DNA from: Colius striatus
Lineage: Eukaryota; Chordata; Aves; Coliiformes; Coliidae
Length of the DNA: 64,000 nt
Reading direction: 5' to 3'
NCBI RefSeq assembly: GCF_028858725.1
Contig: NC_084789.1
Coordinates: 37,455,548-37,519,547, forward strand
A program made the position numbers and the translations under genes. The notes under the pieces were generated by a model. That model searched no databases. It had not been told where the DNA came from and saw only the letters and a list, made by a program, of their open reading frames with translations. Shown in pieces: positions 46,001-56,065 of the stretch. Each line of letters starts with the position of its first letter. Positions within the stretch are counted from its first letter, which is position 1.

Positions 46001-46888
46001 TCTAGCAGGTCTATGTTGCAAAGTTGTATGGCTAATACTACTTACATTACTAATCAAGTCTTCTAATGTCATTGAGGTTTGGTTACTTTGTTTGTTAGGC
46101 CAGTATCCTAATTTGCATAGCTGAGTTAATAAAGCAGATACTCCTACACCTGGAGCAAATATACTAGTTGCTATTATTGCTGAGGGAGACCAAAGGTAAC
46201 ATAGTCATCACATTCGCCAGTAAATGCATGCACAAACTGTTTTGGACAATGATGTTTCTAAATCATTGTGTGATTAGGCATCAAGATCGTCAGTTGTCTC
46301 AGACTTCATGGTCCCCTTTGTAATCTCGAGGATATTCCAGGCCATGCCTGGTCCCCACAGATCAGAAAAATTCCCTTTGGTAACTGTACAGGCACAAGAC
46401 TAGACCTGGATCTTTTTGGTGAAGTATAATTGCAACAAGATGTTGTGTTCTTATACATGCCCAGGATGGGATCCACATTCTGTCCCAAATGTTTTGGTAT
46501 TGCTGGTAAAATTAAACATAACACAAAAATCCATCTTTATAGATCCCAATAATTCTAACTCCTGTGGCTCTGTTGTCATTATTGGCAACCATGAAATGAT
46601 CAAATCCCAGCTGTCAACTTTGCCATTACCCTTAACTAAGGGATTTGGTTTTAATGCATTTGGTACAGGCCATTGTGCCACATCTGATGGAACTCCCACC
46701 AAACAGGTAGAAAAAGGATTATCTGGAGTGGCCATTGATAAACATATTGTAGACTGATTGATTGCTTTGGCCAGTGTAATCCACATGTTTTGCTTGGGTT
46801 TTTGAAATTGCCTAAAACCATTTACCACAATCATTTGAAGCATCAACACTATGACAAAATCCATTATTTTTTTTTTACTCCTGATCAA
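46001..46888 (-). pseudogene. env: env-2 SU and partial TM, mosaic copy 2
   Basis: Starts in a Lys-rich, hydrophobic signal-like segment (MDFVIVLMLQMIVV), SU with INQSTICLSMATP, CLVGVP, EPQELELLGS and [11 protein letters not shown], clearly a different subtype from env-1. TM is cut at LQHRPARDFTF. Open for 145 codons (46888-46451), then frameshifts. It lies upstream of integrase, which is an abnormal position. Confidence 0.78.
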
Positions 46889-46979
46889 AAAAACCCCTAT
46901 CTTTCATCAATGAGTCTAAAATATAAATCACTTTTAAAAAACGTTTTTAACCCTGTTTTCTTTCTTTTTTAATATGTCA

Positions 46980-47752
46980 CTAACTTCTCAATGCCAAAAT
47001 GTTCTGTTCTTCAAAGTTCCATTCCTGACACCTAAAACACCTTAGAAAGTAACCACTATTCATCATCACATTTACAGCAAAATGCATAACATCATGACCA
47101 ACAGTTTTTACACTCTTTGAGGCAAGGGATTGAGGATGGAAAGGACGAGCCCAGCGGTCCGTGAGGGCTGGGGCCGGCGGTGTCGGCGTGCGGTGTGTGT
47201 GTGGAGGCACTCCGGAGACCCTGACCGGGCGTGGGAAGCGGCTGCGCGGTGGCGGCTGCAGATGGAAGGGGCGGGGGGGGTCTGGCTCACTCCATGCCGT
47301 CCCCGGCGCCGGCGGCGCAGCCAGTATTACTCTCTCCCGTATTTTCTTTTTCTTCCCTCTCGTGCCCGATGGTGCCCAGTCTAACATGGGGTCGCGCTCC
47401 TCCACTCTCCTCTGATCATCCTGCGCTGCACCCCCACCCGACTCCGCCCGCTCGGCATTCCCCTGCAAGTCGTCCCAGGGGTAACTCGGCGGGCTGGGCT
47501 CGAATGGGAAGCAGCTCTCCCGCGGGGGCTCTGCTCCGAAGCCCCTTCGCCTCTCTGACTTTGTAAAAACTCTTGTGTAGAGAAGAACTTTTTTCTTCAC
47601 ACCGCGTTACCGCACCACCCCCCGTCTCCTCACCAGACTCTGTCTTCTAGCTCTCTTTTCTGCCACTCCTCCACGTAGATCACTCATCTTCGGTGGCCAA
47701 CGAGACGGCTGACTTTTCCCCTTTGTCCCGCCTCCATTTCCTTACTACTGTA
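46980..47752 (-). pseudogene. gag: Proline-rich gag segment, mosaic copy 2
   Basis: GC-rich, Pro/Arg-rich open frame of 206 codons (47600-46980) containing DPMLDWAPSGTRGK and PPAPG, downstream of a lost matrix domain. No capsid homology region. It corresponds to 53089-53655 and 63222-62401. It could be a gag linker or captured host sequence; I cannot tell. Confidence 0.5.
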
Positions 47753-48450
47753 GGTGGGGTCTGCCTTCCTGCTTTCTTGTAGCTCCCATACGCAGTGATA
47801 TAACTTCTACAGACAGCCTGTATTTTTTCAATGCGAGTGGAGCAGTCCAAGTGAGTGGGATTGGATATAGCTCCCAGAGGAAAGAAGCTACAAATGTGAC
47901 ACAGTGCTGACTGATAGACTACATGGGGACCTACTTAACACTGTAGTTGGGGTCTACTTTCCTGCTTTGTTGTAGCTCTCATATGCAGTGTTATAACTAA
48001 AGCGACAGAATGTATTTTTTCAATGGGAGTTGAGCAGTCCAAGTGACTGGGATTGGAGACAGCGCCCACAGGAAAGCAGGTGCAAATGTGACACAGTGCT
48101 GGATGATAGACTAGATGGGGATCATCTTAGTACTGTAATTGGGGTCTGCCTTCCTTCTTTCTTGTAGCTCCCATACCCAGTATAACTTCTAACGACAGAA
48201 TGTATTTTTAAAGGGAGCTGACGAGGCCAAGAGCGTTGGATTGGAGATAGCTCCCACAGGAAAGCAGCTGCAAATGTGGCACAGTGCTGGATGATAGACT
48301 ACATGGGGGCCTACTTACTACTGTAGGTGGGGTCTGCCTTCCAGCTTTTCTGTACCTCCCATATGAACTAGTATAACTTAACCAACAGTGTGTATTTTTT
48401 CAATGGTAACTGAGCAGTCCAAGGGAGTGGGATATCAGATAGCTTCCATA
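47753..48450 (-). repeat. Satellite block, inverted orientation
   Basis: About 3.6 monomers reading on the minus strand (CTACTGTAGGTGGGGTCTGCC on +). Interrupted at TCCATA (48445-48450) by element F. Confidence 0.92.
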
Positions 48451-48711
48451 TGCTTCGAAGTTTTCGACTCTTGGCCTAAAAACCAGACTCAAATTCTGAA
48501 AACCAGTTTTTAAGCCTGAAACCAGGCTCGAAGCCTGAAAAATGAACCAGTGTCGAAGTCTGCAAACGAGGCTCGAAGCCTGAAACCAGGCTCGAAGCCT
48601 GAAAAATGAACCAGACTCGAAGTCTGAAAACCAGGCTCGAAGCGTGAAACCAGGCTCGAAGCCTGAAAAATGATCCAGACTCGAAGTCTGAAAAACCCAG
48701 GCTCGAAGCAG
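48451..48711 (-). repeat. 3' LTR remnant: expanded U5 hairpin array
   Basis: About eleven hairpin units. A 64-bp higher-order repeat of three hairpins each ending AAAAATGA(A/T)CC recurs at 48541, 48605 and 48669. Ends TTCGAAGCA (minus). Confidence 0.8.
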
Positions 48712-48747
48712 TTTCCGAGCAGTCTTATCTTCGTCTATAACCAAGTC

Positions 48748-48918
48748 CTAAGTCCCATATGGTCTCCACTCCTCCTCATCAAAATATTTCTCAGAGTCCT
48801 TAAAAAAGCCTTTGCAATTACCATATACAAGTAGACCAGATAAATCGGTCAATTTAAAGTGCAGCCCCCGCTTTTCTAAAAAGCGATGTAAAAGTGAGAG
48901 TGCTACCTCCTTATGCAT
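48748..48918 (-). pseudogene. gag: Gag matrix fragment of element F
   Basis: ATG at 48918 (MHKEVALSLL). Class II matrix-like: FLEKRGLHFK, LSGLLVYGNCKGFF, EEEWRPYG. Stop just after, then the frame runs into U5 through a large deletion (about 48711). More distant from the Trp-type matrix. Confidence 0.72.
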
Positions 48919-49083
48919 GTTGTCGGATCCTCGTCTCACTGCAACCTGTAGTCACTCCCCCGGGTACAGCAACCTCTGCTTGGGATCCGGCAGGCTTCCT
49001 CCTCCTACGACTGCCCCTGCCTCCGGATTTTCAAGTCTCAGCTCCCAGCAGACAGGCTCTTTACCCGGTAACACACAGTGATG

Positions 49084-49101
49084 GTCCCTGTTCGGGCGCC
49101 A
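49084..49101 (-). promoter_or_regulatory. Primer binding site, tRNA-Lys3 type, exact
   Basis: On minus: TGGCGCCCGAACAGGGAC, identical to the tRNA-Lys3 site used by lentiviruses and MMTV, two bases inside the LTR. Confidence 0.9.
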
Positions 49102-49103
49102 TA

Positions 49104-49687
49104 TGCAGCGAAGTTTTCGGCTCTTGGCCTAAAAACCAGACTAGAAGTCTGAAAACCAGACTCGAAGCCGGAAACCAGGCTCGAAGTCTGAAAATCCCAG
49201 GCTCGAAGCCTGAAAAACCAACTCTAAGCCTACATCATGTGGCGATCAACCTAAGGTCCGATTCTCAGCTGGGTGGGAAGAAATCAGTCCTACTCAATGT
49301 GAATGATAGCAGGAATCTTCTTATTTATTGAGAGCAGGCTCTAACTTATATACACAGCAGCTTCAAAGCTAGCTCAGCAACGGCAGCTAATAGATTATAT
49401 TTTCTTGTTCATCCTACCTGTGGTTTCTGCGATAAGCAAGCTCCCTCACATTTTCTCATCTTGTTTTTCCTCAAAGTTGTTTACCACTTTTAGCCGAAAA
49501 TAGTCCGACCTTCTAGAAATAGAAAGCGGCCTGCTGTCTACACGACAGCAACTGCTTTAACCATGGCTCTGACTCTGGTCTTGATTGTGCATTAAATTCA
49601 TATAACTAGAGCTAAGGCTGCCTTGCCCCAACAGGCCTAACATTATACCCTGGGATCCATGTCCATGTCCCTCATTTTTTCTCCAAA
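49104..49687 (-). repeat. 5' LTR of element F (Lys3-type)
   Basis: 584 bp, TTTGGAGAAA to TTCGCTGCA on minus. TATA-like and AATAAA equivalents present near 49350 and 49325. U5 array short (49136-49221), about four units. Confidence 0.85.
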
Positions 49688-51482
49688 CCCATAGGAAAGC
49701 ATGTGCCAATATGACACAGTGCTGGCTGATAGACTACATGGGGACCTACTTACTACTGTAGGTGGGGTCTGCCTTCCTGCTTTCATGTAGATCCCATGCA
49801 TAGTACTATAACTTAAAGGAAAGCATATATTTTTTCAATGGGAGCTGAGCAGTACAAGTGAGTGGGATTGGGGATAGCTCCCACAGGAAAGCAGGTGCAA
49901 ATGTGACACAGGGCTGGCTGATAGACTACATGGGGACCTATTTACTACTGTAGGTGGGGTCTGTCTTCCTTCTTTCTTGTAGCTCCCATACGCAGTGGTA
50001 TAACTTCTACAAAAAGTCTGTATTTTTTCAAAGGCAGTTGAGCAGTCTAAGTGAGTGAGAATGGAGATAGCTTTCATAAGAAAGCCGCTGCAAGTGTGAC
50101 ACAGTGCTGACTGATAGACTACATGGGGCCTACTTACTAGTGTAGGTGGGTTCTGCTTTCCAGCTTTTTTGTAGCTCCCATATCCAGTGGTATAACTTAA
50201 GCGACAGCATATATTTTTTCAATGGGACCTGAGCAGTACGAGTGAGTGTTATTGGAGATAGCTCCCAAAGGAGACCAGCTGAAAATGTGACACAGTGCTG
50301 GCTGATAGACTACATGGGAACCTACTTACTACTGTAGGTGGGGTCTGCCTTCCTGCTTTCTTATAGCTCCCATACGCAGTGGTATAACTTCTCCCGACAT
50401 TATATATTTTTAAAGACAGCTGACAAGGCAAACAGCATGGGATTGGAGATAGCTCCAACAGGAAAGCAGCTTAAAATGTGACACAATGCTGACTGATAGA
50501 CTACATGGGGACCTACTTACTACTGTAGGTGGCGTCTGCCTTCCTGCTTTCTTGGAGATCCCATACACAGTGGTATAACTTAACGGAAAGCATGTGTGTT
50601 TTTCAATGGGTGCTGAGCAGTCCAAGTGAGTGGGACAGAGACAGCTCCCAAAGGAAAGCAACTGCAAATGTTAAACAGTGCTGCCTGATAGACTACATGA
50701 CGGCCTACATTCTACTGTAGGTGGGTTCTGCCTTACAGCTTTTTTGTTACTCCCATAAGCAGATGTAAAACTTAACCGTCAGCATATATTTTTTCAATGG
50801 GAGACGAGCAGTCCAAGTGAGTGGGATTGGAGATAGCTTTTTTTTTTTTTTTCCCACAGGAAAGCAGCTGCAAATGTGACACAGTGCTGGCTGATAGACT
50901 AGATTGGGACCTACTTACTTCTGTAGGTCGGGTCTGCGTACCTGCTTTTTTGTAGCTCTCATACGCAGTGGTATAACTTATATCGACCGAATGTACTTTT
51001 AAAGGGAGATGACGAGTCCAAGAGCGTGGGATTGGAGATAACTCCCTCAGGAAGGCAGCTGCAAATATGACACAGTTCTGGCTGATAGACTACAATGGGG
51101 CCTACGTACCACTGTAGATGGGGTCTGCTTACCTGTTTTATTAAATGCCCCAGAGGCAGTGGCGTAACTTTAAACCCCAACCTGTATTTTCAATGGGAGC
51201 TGAGCAAGCCAAACTCCCGGGATTGGAGGTAACTGCCACAGGAAAGCAGCTGCAAAGTTTACACAGTGCTGGCGGATAGAATACATGGTGACCTACTTAC
51301 TACTGTAGGTGGGGTCTGTCTTCCTGCTTCCTTGTAGCTCCCATACGCAGTGGTATAACTTCTACAGAGAGCATATATTTTTTCAATGGGAGTTGAGCAG
51401 TCAAAGTGAGTGGGATTGGAGACAGCTGCCACAGGAAAGCAGGTGCAAATGTGACACAGTGCTGGCTGATAGAATACATGGG
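49688..51482 (-). repeat. Satellite block, inverted orientation
   Basis: About nine monomers on the minus strand. A run of 15 T at 50838-50852 interrupts one monomer at AGATAGC/CCC. Confidence 0.92.
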
Positions 51483-51920
51483 GTGGATAGGAACCAGTCA
51501 CGCTCATAGTTTTTATTCTTACTCCACTGTGGCGCCCAGTCGGTATATCATGTCCTTCGTGTATCGCGTCGGGGCCACCATTTGCTGAAGACGCTGCTGA
51601 AGACAACGGGAGACAAGCCCACCCTGTAGTGCAACAAGTGTCAACTTTATTTGCAAAGATACAACTCTTTTATAGATACAATAATCAGGCTCATACATAT
51701 TGCAAAAGCTATGCTCATCATTGGTTCCCAGTTAGATGTCAAACCTCGCCCTTGTTTCAACATACTCCAGATACTTGTGGCTGCTTAACCCAAACTAAGC
51801 TCCTGCTTTCTCATCCTGTTATCATACAACTCTCTTGCTCTCATGGCCTTGAGCAGGAGTCCAATATCTTATCGCTTAATGCTTACTGTCTAACCAGCTG
51901 TATTCTATCATGTCCTCTTT
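51483..51920 (-). mobile_element. Trp-type provirus 5' fragment (minus): LTR, PBS, leader
   Basis: LTR 51583-51920 (subtype a, its first about 35 bases missing), PBS complement at 51563-51580, a short leader, then a jump to the sequence that normally follows matrix (51483-51530), then satellite. The LTR end carries a 12-bp duplication (TGCTGAAGACGC twice on +, 51583-51606). Confidence 0.82.
51563..51580 (-). promoter_or_regulatory. Primer binding site, tRNA-Trp type (degenerate)
   Basis: On minus TGGTGGCCCCGACGCGAT, two mismatches from the tRNA-Trp site. Confidence 0.75.
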
Positions 51921-52267
51921 TGTGGGGAGTTTTGTGAAGACTTGGCTAGAGAATACAGCTGGTTAGGCAGTAAGCATTAAGCGATAAGATATTGGACCCT
52001 TGCTCAAGGACGTGGTGTCCTTGAGCAAGAGAGTTGTATGATAAAAGGATGAGAAAACAAGAACTTAGTTTGGGTTGAGCAGCCACAAGCATCCAAATTA
52101 TGTTGAAACAGGGGCAGGATTGACATTTAACTGGGAACCAATGATGAGCTTAGCTTTTGCAATATGTGTGAGCCTGATTATTGTATCTATAAAAGAGTTG
52201 TATATTTTCAAATAAAGTTGAGACTTGTTGCACTACAGGGTGGGCTTGTCTCTCATCGTCTTCAGCA
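51921..52267 (+). repeat. 5' LTR of mosaic copy 3 (subtype b)
   Basis: 347 bp, TGTGGGGAGT to CTTCAGCA, abutting the minus-strand LTR head to head at 51920/51921. TATA-like TCTATAAAAG near 52185; AATAAA near 52210. Confidence 0.87.
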
Positions 52268-52269
52268 AA

Positions 52270-52287
52270 TGGTGCCCCCGACGTGAT
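52270..52287 (+). promoter_or_regulatory. Primer binding site, tRNA-Trp type
   Basis: TGGTGCCCCCGACGTGAT, one mismatch from the tRNA-Trp site. Confidence 0.85.
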
Positions 52288-52461
52288 AGCGGCTTGGCGC
52301 CACGGCAGAGCGACGAAGGGGTTCGGGTCCTAAGCAACAATGACGGAAATAAGCGTGAAAATTGGGAACACGCCGTGCCCTGGGTGACCGTATAGACGAG
52401 CCCAGCCGATACGTGCCGCCAGACCTTGAAGGGCTGCCACAGCGCGCTGACGATAATAGGT

Positions 52462-52767
52462 ATGGAAAGGCAAGTGGCATATGATTTATTTACTGCATTC
52501 TTGCAGAAGCGGCAGCTAAAGGGTATAGATCTGCAAAAGGACCTACCAGGGTTGTTAGTTTATGGGTATGCTAAGGGAGTGTTTCAGAATCCACATACAG
52601 TGCATGAATTGAGCGAATGGCGTAAATTTGGGGATTTGCTGTGGGAAGCTACCCAGAAGGACGATGAGATAGCTGAAAAGTTAGGGAAGATTTGGAGGAT
52701 AGTGCACAATGAGTTGTTGCAACATCAGGCAGAAAAGAAGACTGCTGAGCACGCATCAGCAGCATAG
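52462..52767 (+). CDS. gag: Gag matrix domain, mosaic copy 3
   Basis: 101 codons open from ATG 52462 (MERQVAYDLF) to TAG at 52765-52767; FLQKRQLKG, GLLVYGYAKGVF, ELSEWRKFGD. Longer than the copy in provirus C because the premature stop there is absent here. Would target Gag to the membrane. Confidence 0.8.
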   Translation: MERQVAYDLFTAFLQKRQLKGIDLQKDLPGLLVYGYAKGVFQNPHTVHELSEWRKFGDLLWEATQKDDEIAEKLGKIWRIVHNELLQHQAEKKTAEHASAA

Positions 52768-53655
52768 ATTAAGAATAAAAACTATGAGCGTGACTGCTTC
52801 CAATCCACCTTGCTGGCTCCTACCATCTCAAAAGTAATGCTCCCACCACGGGTGAAGCGCCGGGAGAAGCGCCAGGAGAGGGGCTGAGAACAGTGTCGGG
52901 AGAGGCGCCGGTAGCAGCACCGAGAGTAGTGCCGGGAGCGGCGCCGAGGCGGATGATACCGAGAAAAGAGAAAAGTCAGCAACCCCACGATCCGCCAAAG
53001 TTGGCGCCTGACAGAAAATGGAGGCGGGACAAAGGGGACAAGTCAGCCGCCTCGTTGGCCACCGGAGACGAGTGATCTGGGTGGAGGCGTGGCAGAAATG
53101 AGAGCTAGAAGACGGAGTCTAGTGAGGAGACGGGGGGTGGTGCGGTTACGCGTTGTAAAGAAACTCTCTACACAAGAGTTTTTACAAAGTCAGAGAGGCG
53201 AAGGGGCTTTGGAGCAGAGCCCCTGCGGGAGACCTGCTTCCCATTCGAGCCCAGCCAGCCGAGTTACCCCTGGGACTACTCCGACTGCCGAGCGGGCGGA
53301 GTCGGGCGGGGGTGCAGCACAGGATGATCAGTGGAGACTGACGGAGCGTGATCCCATGTTAGACTGGGCACCATCAGGCACGCGAGGGAAGACAAAGAAA
53401 ACACGGGAGAGAGTAATACCGACTGTGCCGCCAGCGCCGGGGACGGCACAGAGTGAGCCAGACTCCCACCCACCCCTTCCATCCGCAGCCGCCGCCGCCG
53501 CGCAGCCGCTTCCCGCGCCCGGTCAGTGTTTCCGGAGTTCCTCCCCACACACACCTTGCGCCGACACGGCCGATCCCAGTCCTCACGGACCGCTGGGCTC
53601 ATCCTTTCCATCCTCAATGCCTTGCCTCAAAGAGTGTAAAAACTGTTGGTCGTGA
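52768..53655 (+). pseudogene. gag: GC-rich, proline-rich gag segment, mosaic copy 3
   Basis: After matrix: a tract of GCGCCGGGAG-like repeats (52855-52950), then a 188-codon open frame (53089-53655) with DPMLDWAPSGTRGK and Ala/Pro-rich PPLPSAAAAAAQPLP. No capsid or zinc knuckle. Marked GC excess relative to flanks. Origin uncertain. Confidence 0.5.
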
Positions 53656-53856
53656 TGTTATGCATTTTGCTGTAAATGTGATGATGAATAGTGGTTTTCT
53701 TACAGTGGAAACTTTCTAAGGTGGTTTAGGTGTCAGGAATGGAACTTGGAAGAACAGAACATTTTGACATTGAGAAGCTAAAAGGTGGTTTATGTTTTAG
53801 ACTCATTGGTGAAGAATTTTTTTTTTTTTTTTGATCAGGAGTAAAAAAAAAAAATA

Positions 53857-54600
53857 ATGGATTTTGTCATACTGTTGATGCTTCAAATGATTGTGGTAAA
53901 TGGGTTTAGGCAGTTTCAACAACCCAAGCAAAACATGTGGCTTACACTGGCCAAAGCAATCAATCAGTCTACAATATATTTATCAATGGCCACTCCAGAG
54001 AATCCTTTTTCTACCTGTTTGGTGGGAGTTCCATTAGATGTGGCACAATGACCTGTACCAAATGCATTAAAACCAAATCCCTTAGTTAACGGCAGTGGAA
54101 AAGTTGACAGCTGGGATTTGGTCATTTCATGGTTGCCAATAATGACAACAGAGCCACAGGAGTTAGAATTATTGGGATCTATAAAGATGGATTTTATGTT
54201 TAATTTTACCAGCAATACCAAAGCATTTGGGACAGAATGTGGATCCCATACTGGGCGTGTATAAGAACACAACATCTTGGTGCAATTACACTTCACCAAA
54301 AAGATCCAGGTCTAGTCAATTTGTGCATGCATTTACTGGCGAATGTTATGACTATGTTACCTTTGGTCTCCCTCAGCAATAATAGCAACTAGTATATTTG
54401 CTCCAGGTGTAGGAGTATCTGCTTTATTAACTCAGCTATGCAAATTAGGATACTGGTCTAGCAAACAATGTAACCAAACCTCAATGACATTAGAAGACTT
54501 GATTAGTAATGTAAGTAGTATTAGCCATACAACTTTGCAACATAGACCTGCTAGAGATTTTACTTTTAGCACAAGAATAATAACTTTGTTTGTCAGCTGT
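53857..54600 (+). pseudogene. env: env-2 SU and partial TM, mosaic copy 3
   Basis: MDFVILLMLQMIVV signal-like start, preceded by long T and A runs (53819-53855). TGA at 54049-54051, later frameshifts, and a deletion of the SU C-terminus near 54315. TM is cut at LQHRPARDFTF. Confidence 0.78.
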
Positions 54601-55404
54601 GGTTTTTTTTTTTAGTGGATAAGAAGAAGCTTACCAGGCATGAGTTGCTAAACTAATGTGCAGATTGTCCTTGAGCTGCTCTCGACTGTGAGAAAGGAAG
54701 AAGCAAAAATACCTACGAGATAACAACTTCGAGCAAGAAGGAGACTGAGGCAGCGTGTGAAACTGCAAGGCTTGTCATAGAAAACTACAGCTGGCTTTTA
54801 GAGAAAGGACCAATTAGAAGTACTATAAACATGCTAGCTTTGTATCTGATTATAAAAGTCTGATGCTTGTTAGTAAAATTTGAGTTATAGACTGTCCGGA
54901 GGGGTCATAAACATACCAGCTATTCCCATGCATTGAGCCACGATATCCCTCACACTAGCCAGGGACAGGCGATCGTTAAGTGCGCTCACAGCTCAACCGT
55001 CTAAGGGAGGGGGAGAGCATGGGGCGTAGAAGATATAACGGTCAACTGAGTCTCTCTTGCAGATTGACGTGTTTCTCGGAGTGCTCGCCGTGATGCGAAT
55101 CAAGATGGAGTCACTCAACTATTGGCAACATTGAATAGTGAAGTGGAACACGACCATACCTGATCATATCTTCCTGCAATTGGCTGAGCTAGCATATGTG
55201 CTGGGCAGACACGATATGTATCAGCCCGTGCCACAGGACACTGGAGTCATCGAGCATAGGGAAGGGGAGATGTGGTAGGCGTCCGGAAGATCTCGGGTTG
55301 TAACGTGAGAGGTGGAAGGTACAGAAGAGATGGGCATGGGGTGGAGTGAGAGGAGGTGCTGGTGGTAGCAGATATAAGCATATGGTGTAGACAATGGGCA
55401 GGCC
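54601..55404 (+). other. Foreign segment, mosaic copy 3
   Basis: Counterpart of 45151-46000 and 60601-61350. No intact ORF on this strand. Origin not identified. Confidence 0.5.
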
Positions 55405-55821
55405 TATATAAGTAGAAGTATAGAACAGTTTATGAGGCAATGGGGAGTTAAAATTGTAGCAGGGATTCCCCATTCCCCCATAGGACAGGCCATAATAGAA
55501 AGAGCTAATGGGACTCTAAAAAGATATCTTAGTAAATATGGGGATGTGAAAGACCCACATATGAAATTGTTAAAGGCCTTATTTGTTATGAACCATCTGT
55601 GTGTGTTTGGGGAACAGAAGCTACCACCTGTAATAATGCATCATAATCCAAAGGCAAAAAAGGAGGGGAAGAAAGAAATATGGGTTAAATATTGTGACAC
55701 TAAAACAGGGATATGGCAGCCTCTGGCCAAAGTATTATACTGGGGTCGTGGGTATTTGTGTGTTGATTCTCCCACAGGATCCATTTGGGTGCCAGCCAGG
55801 TGGACAAGAGCTGTCCAATAG
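55405..55821 (+). pseudogene. pol: Integrase C-terminal part, mosaic copy 3
   Basis: Open from 55432 (MRQWGVKIVAGIPHSP) through AIIERANGT to WVPARWTRAVQ; catalytic Asp residues deleted at the 55405 junction. Ends in a junction to an env-1 TM tail fragment. Confidence 0.8.
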
Positions 55822-55835
55822 AAAGAACAATAGCT

Positions 55836-56065
55836 GGACAATAGAAAGAACACTTGAGAGGATGTGGCAGGCTAATATCAATGTCAAAAAAGAAAACGGG
55901 GGAAGTGTAGAGAGTTTTTTGGAGACTAACTGTAACTGAGAACCAATAGCTTTTGCAATATGTATGAGCCTGATTATTGTATCTTTAAAAGAGTTGTATC
56001 TTTGCAAATAAAGTTGAAACTTGCTAAGCAGTACAGGGTGTGACTGTCTCCCGTCATCTTCAGAA
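55836..56065 (+). repeat. env-1 tail scrap and shortened 3' LTR, mosaic copy 3
   Basis: TM tail (IERTLERMWQ) at 55836-55905, then LTR TGTAGAGAGT...CTTCAGAA (55906-56065) lacking about 185 bp of U3. Confidence 0.82.

Larger units (their letters stand above)
42760..47752 (-). mobile_element. Mosaic provirus, copy 2 (minus)
   Basis: Minus-strand order: proline-rich gag part (47600-46980), env-2 SU/TM (46888-46000), foreign region, integrase core (45150-44480), env-1 (44386-43110), 3' LTR. Protease, RT and RNase H are absent. The 5' end (LTR, PBS, matrix) is lost at 47753. About 99% identical to copy 4 over 44650-46261, at a constant offset of 15404. Confidence 0.83.
48451..49687 (-). mobile_element. 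Lys3-type class II element F, deleted
   Basis: 5' LTR, exact Lys3-type PBS, short leader, matrix fragment, then a jump into the U5 of the 3' LTR. Flanked by TATGGG/TATGGA (read on minus; 49688-49693 and 48445-48450), a near-perfect 6-bp target duplication as expected for class II ERVs. Confidence 0.85.
51921..56065 (+). mobile_element. Mosaic provirus, copy 3 (+), most complete at 5' end
   Basis: LTR (51921-52267), PBS, matrix, GC-rich gag part, env-2, foreign segment, integrase C-terminal part, env-1 TM scrap and shortened LTR (55906-56065). Shows that mosaics start with a Trp-type LTR/PBS/matrix. Integrase carries the same about 195-bp deletion as mosaic D. Right flank AGTATG, as for provirus C. 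Confidence 0.84.

Noticed and set aside
47130..47566. Overlapping + strand ORFs, GC-rich (also 62491-62933 and minus 53276-53617)
   Set aside because: Antisense shadows of the proline-rich gag segment, open because of high GC.
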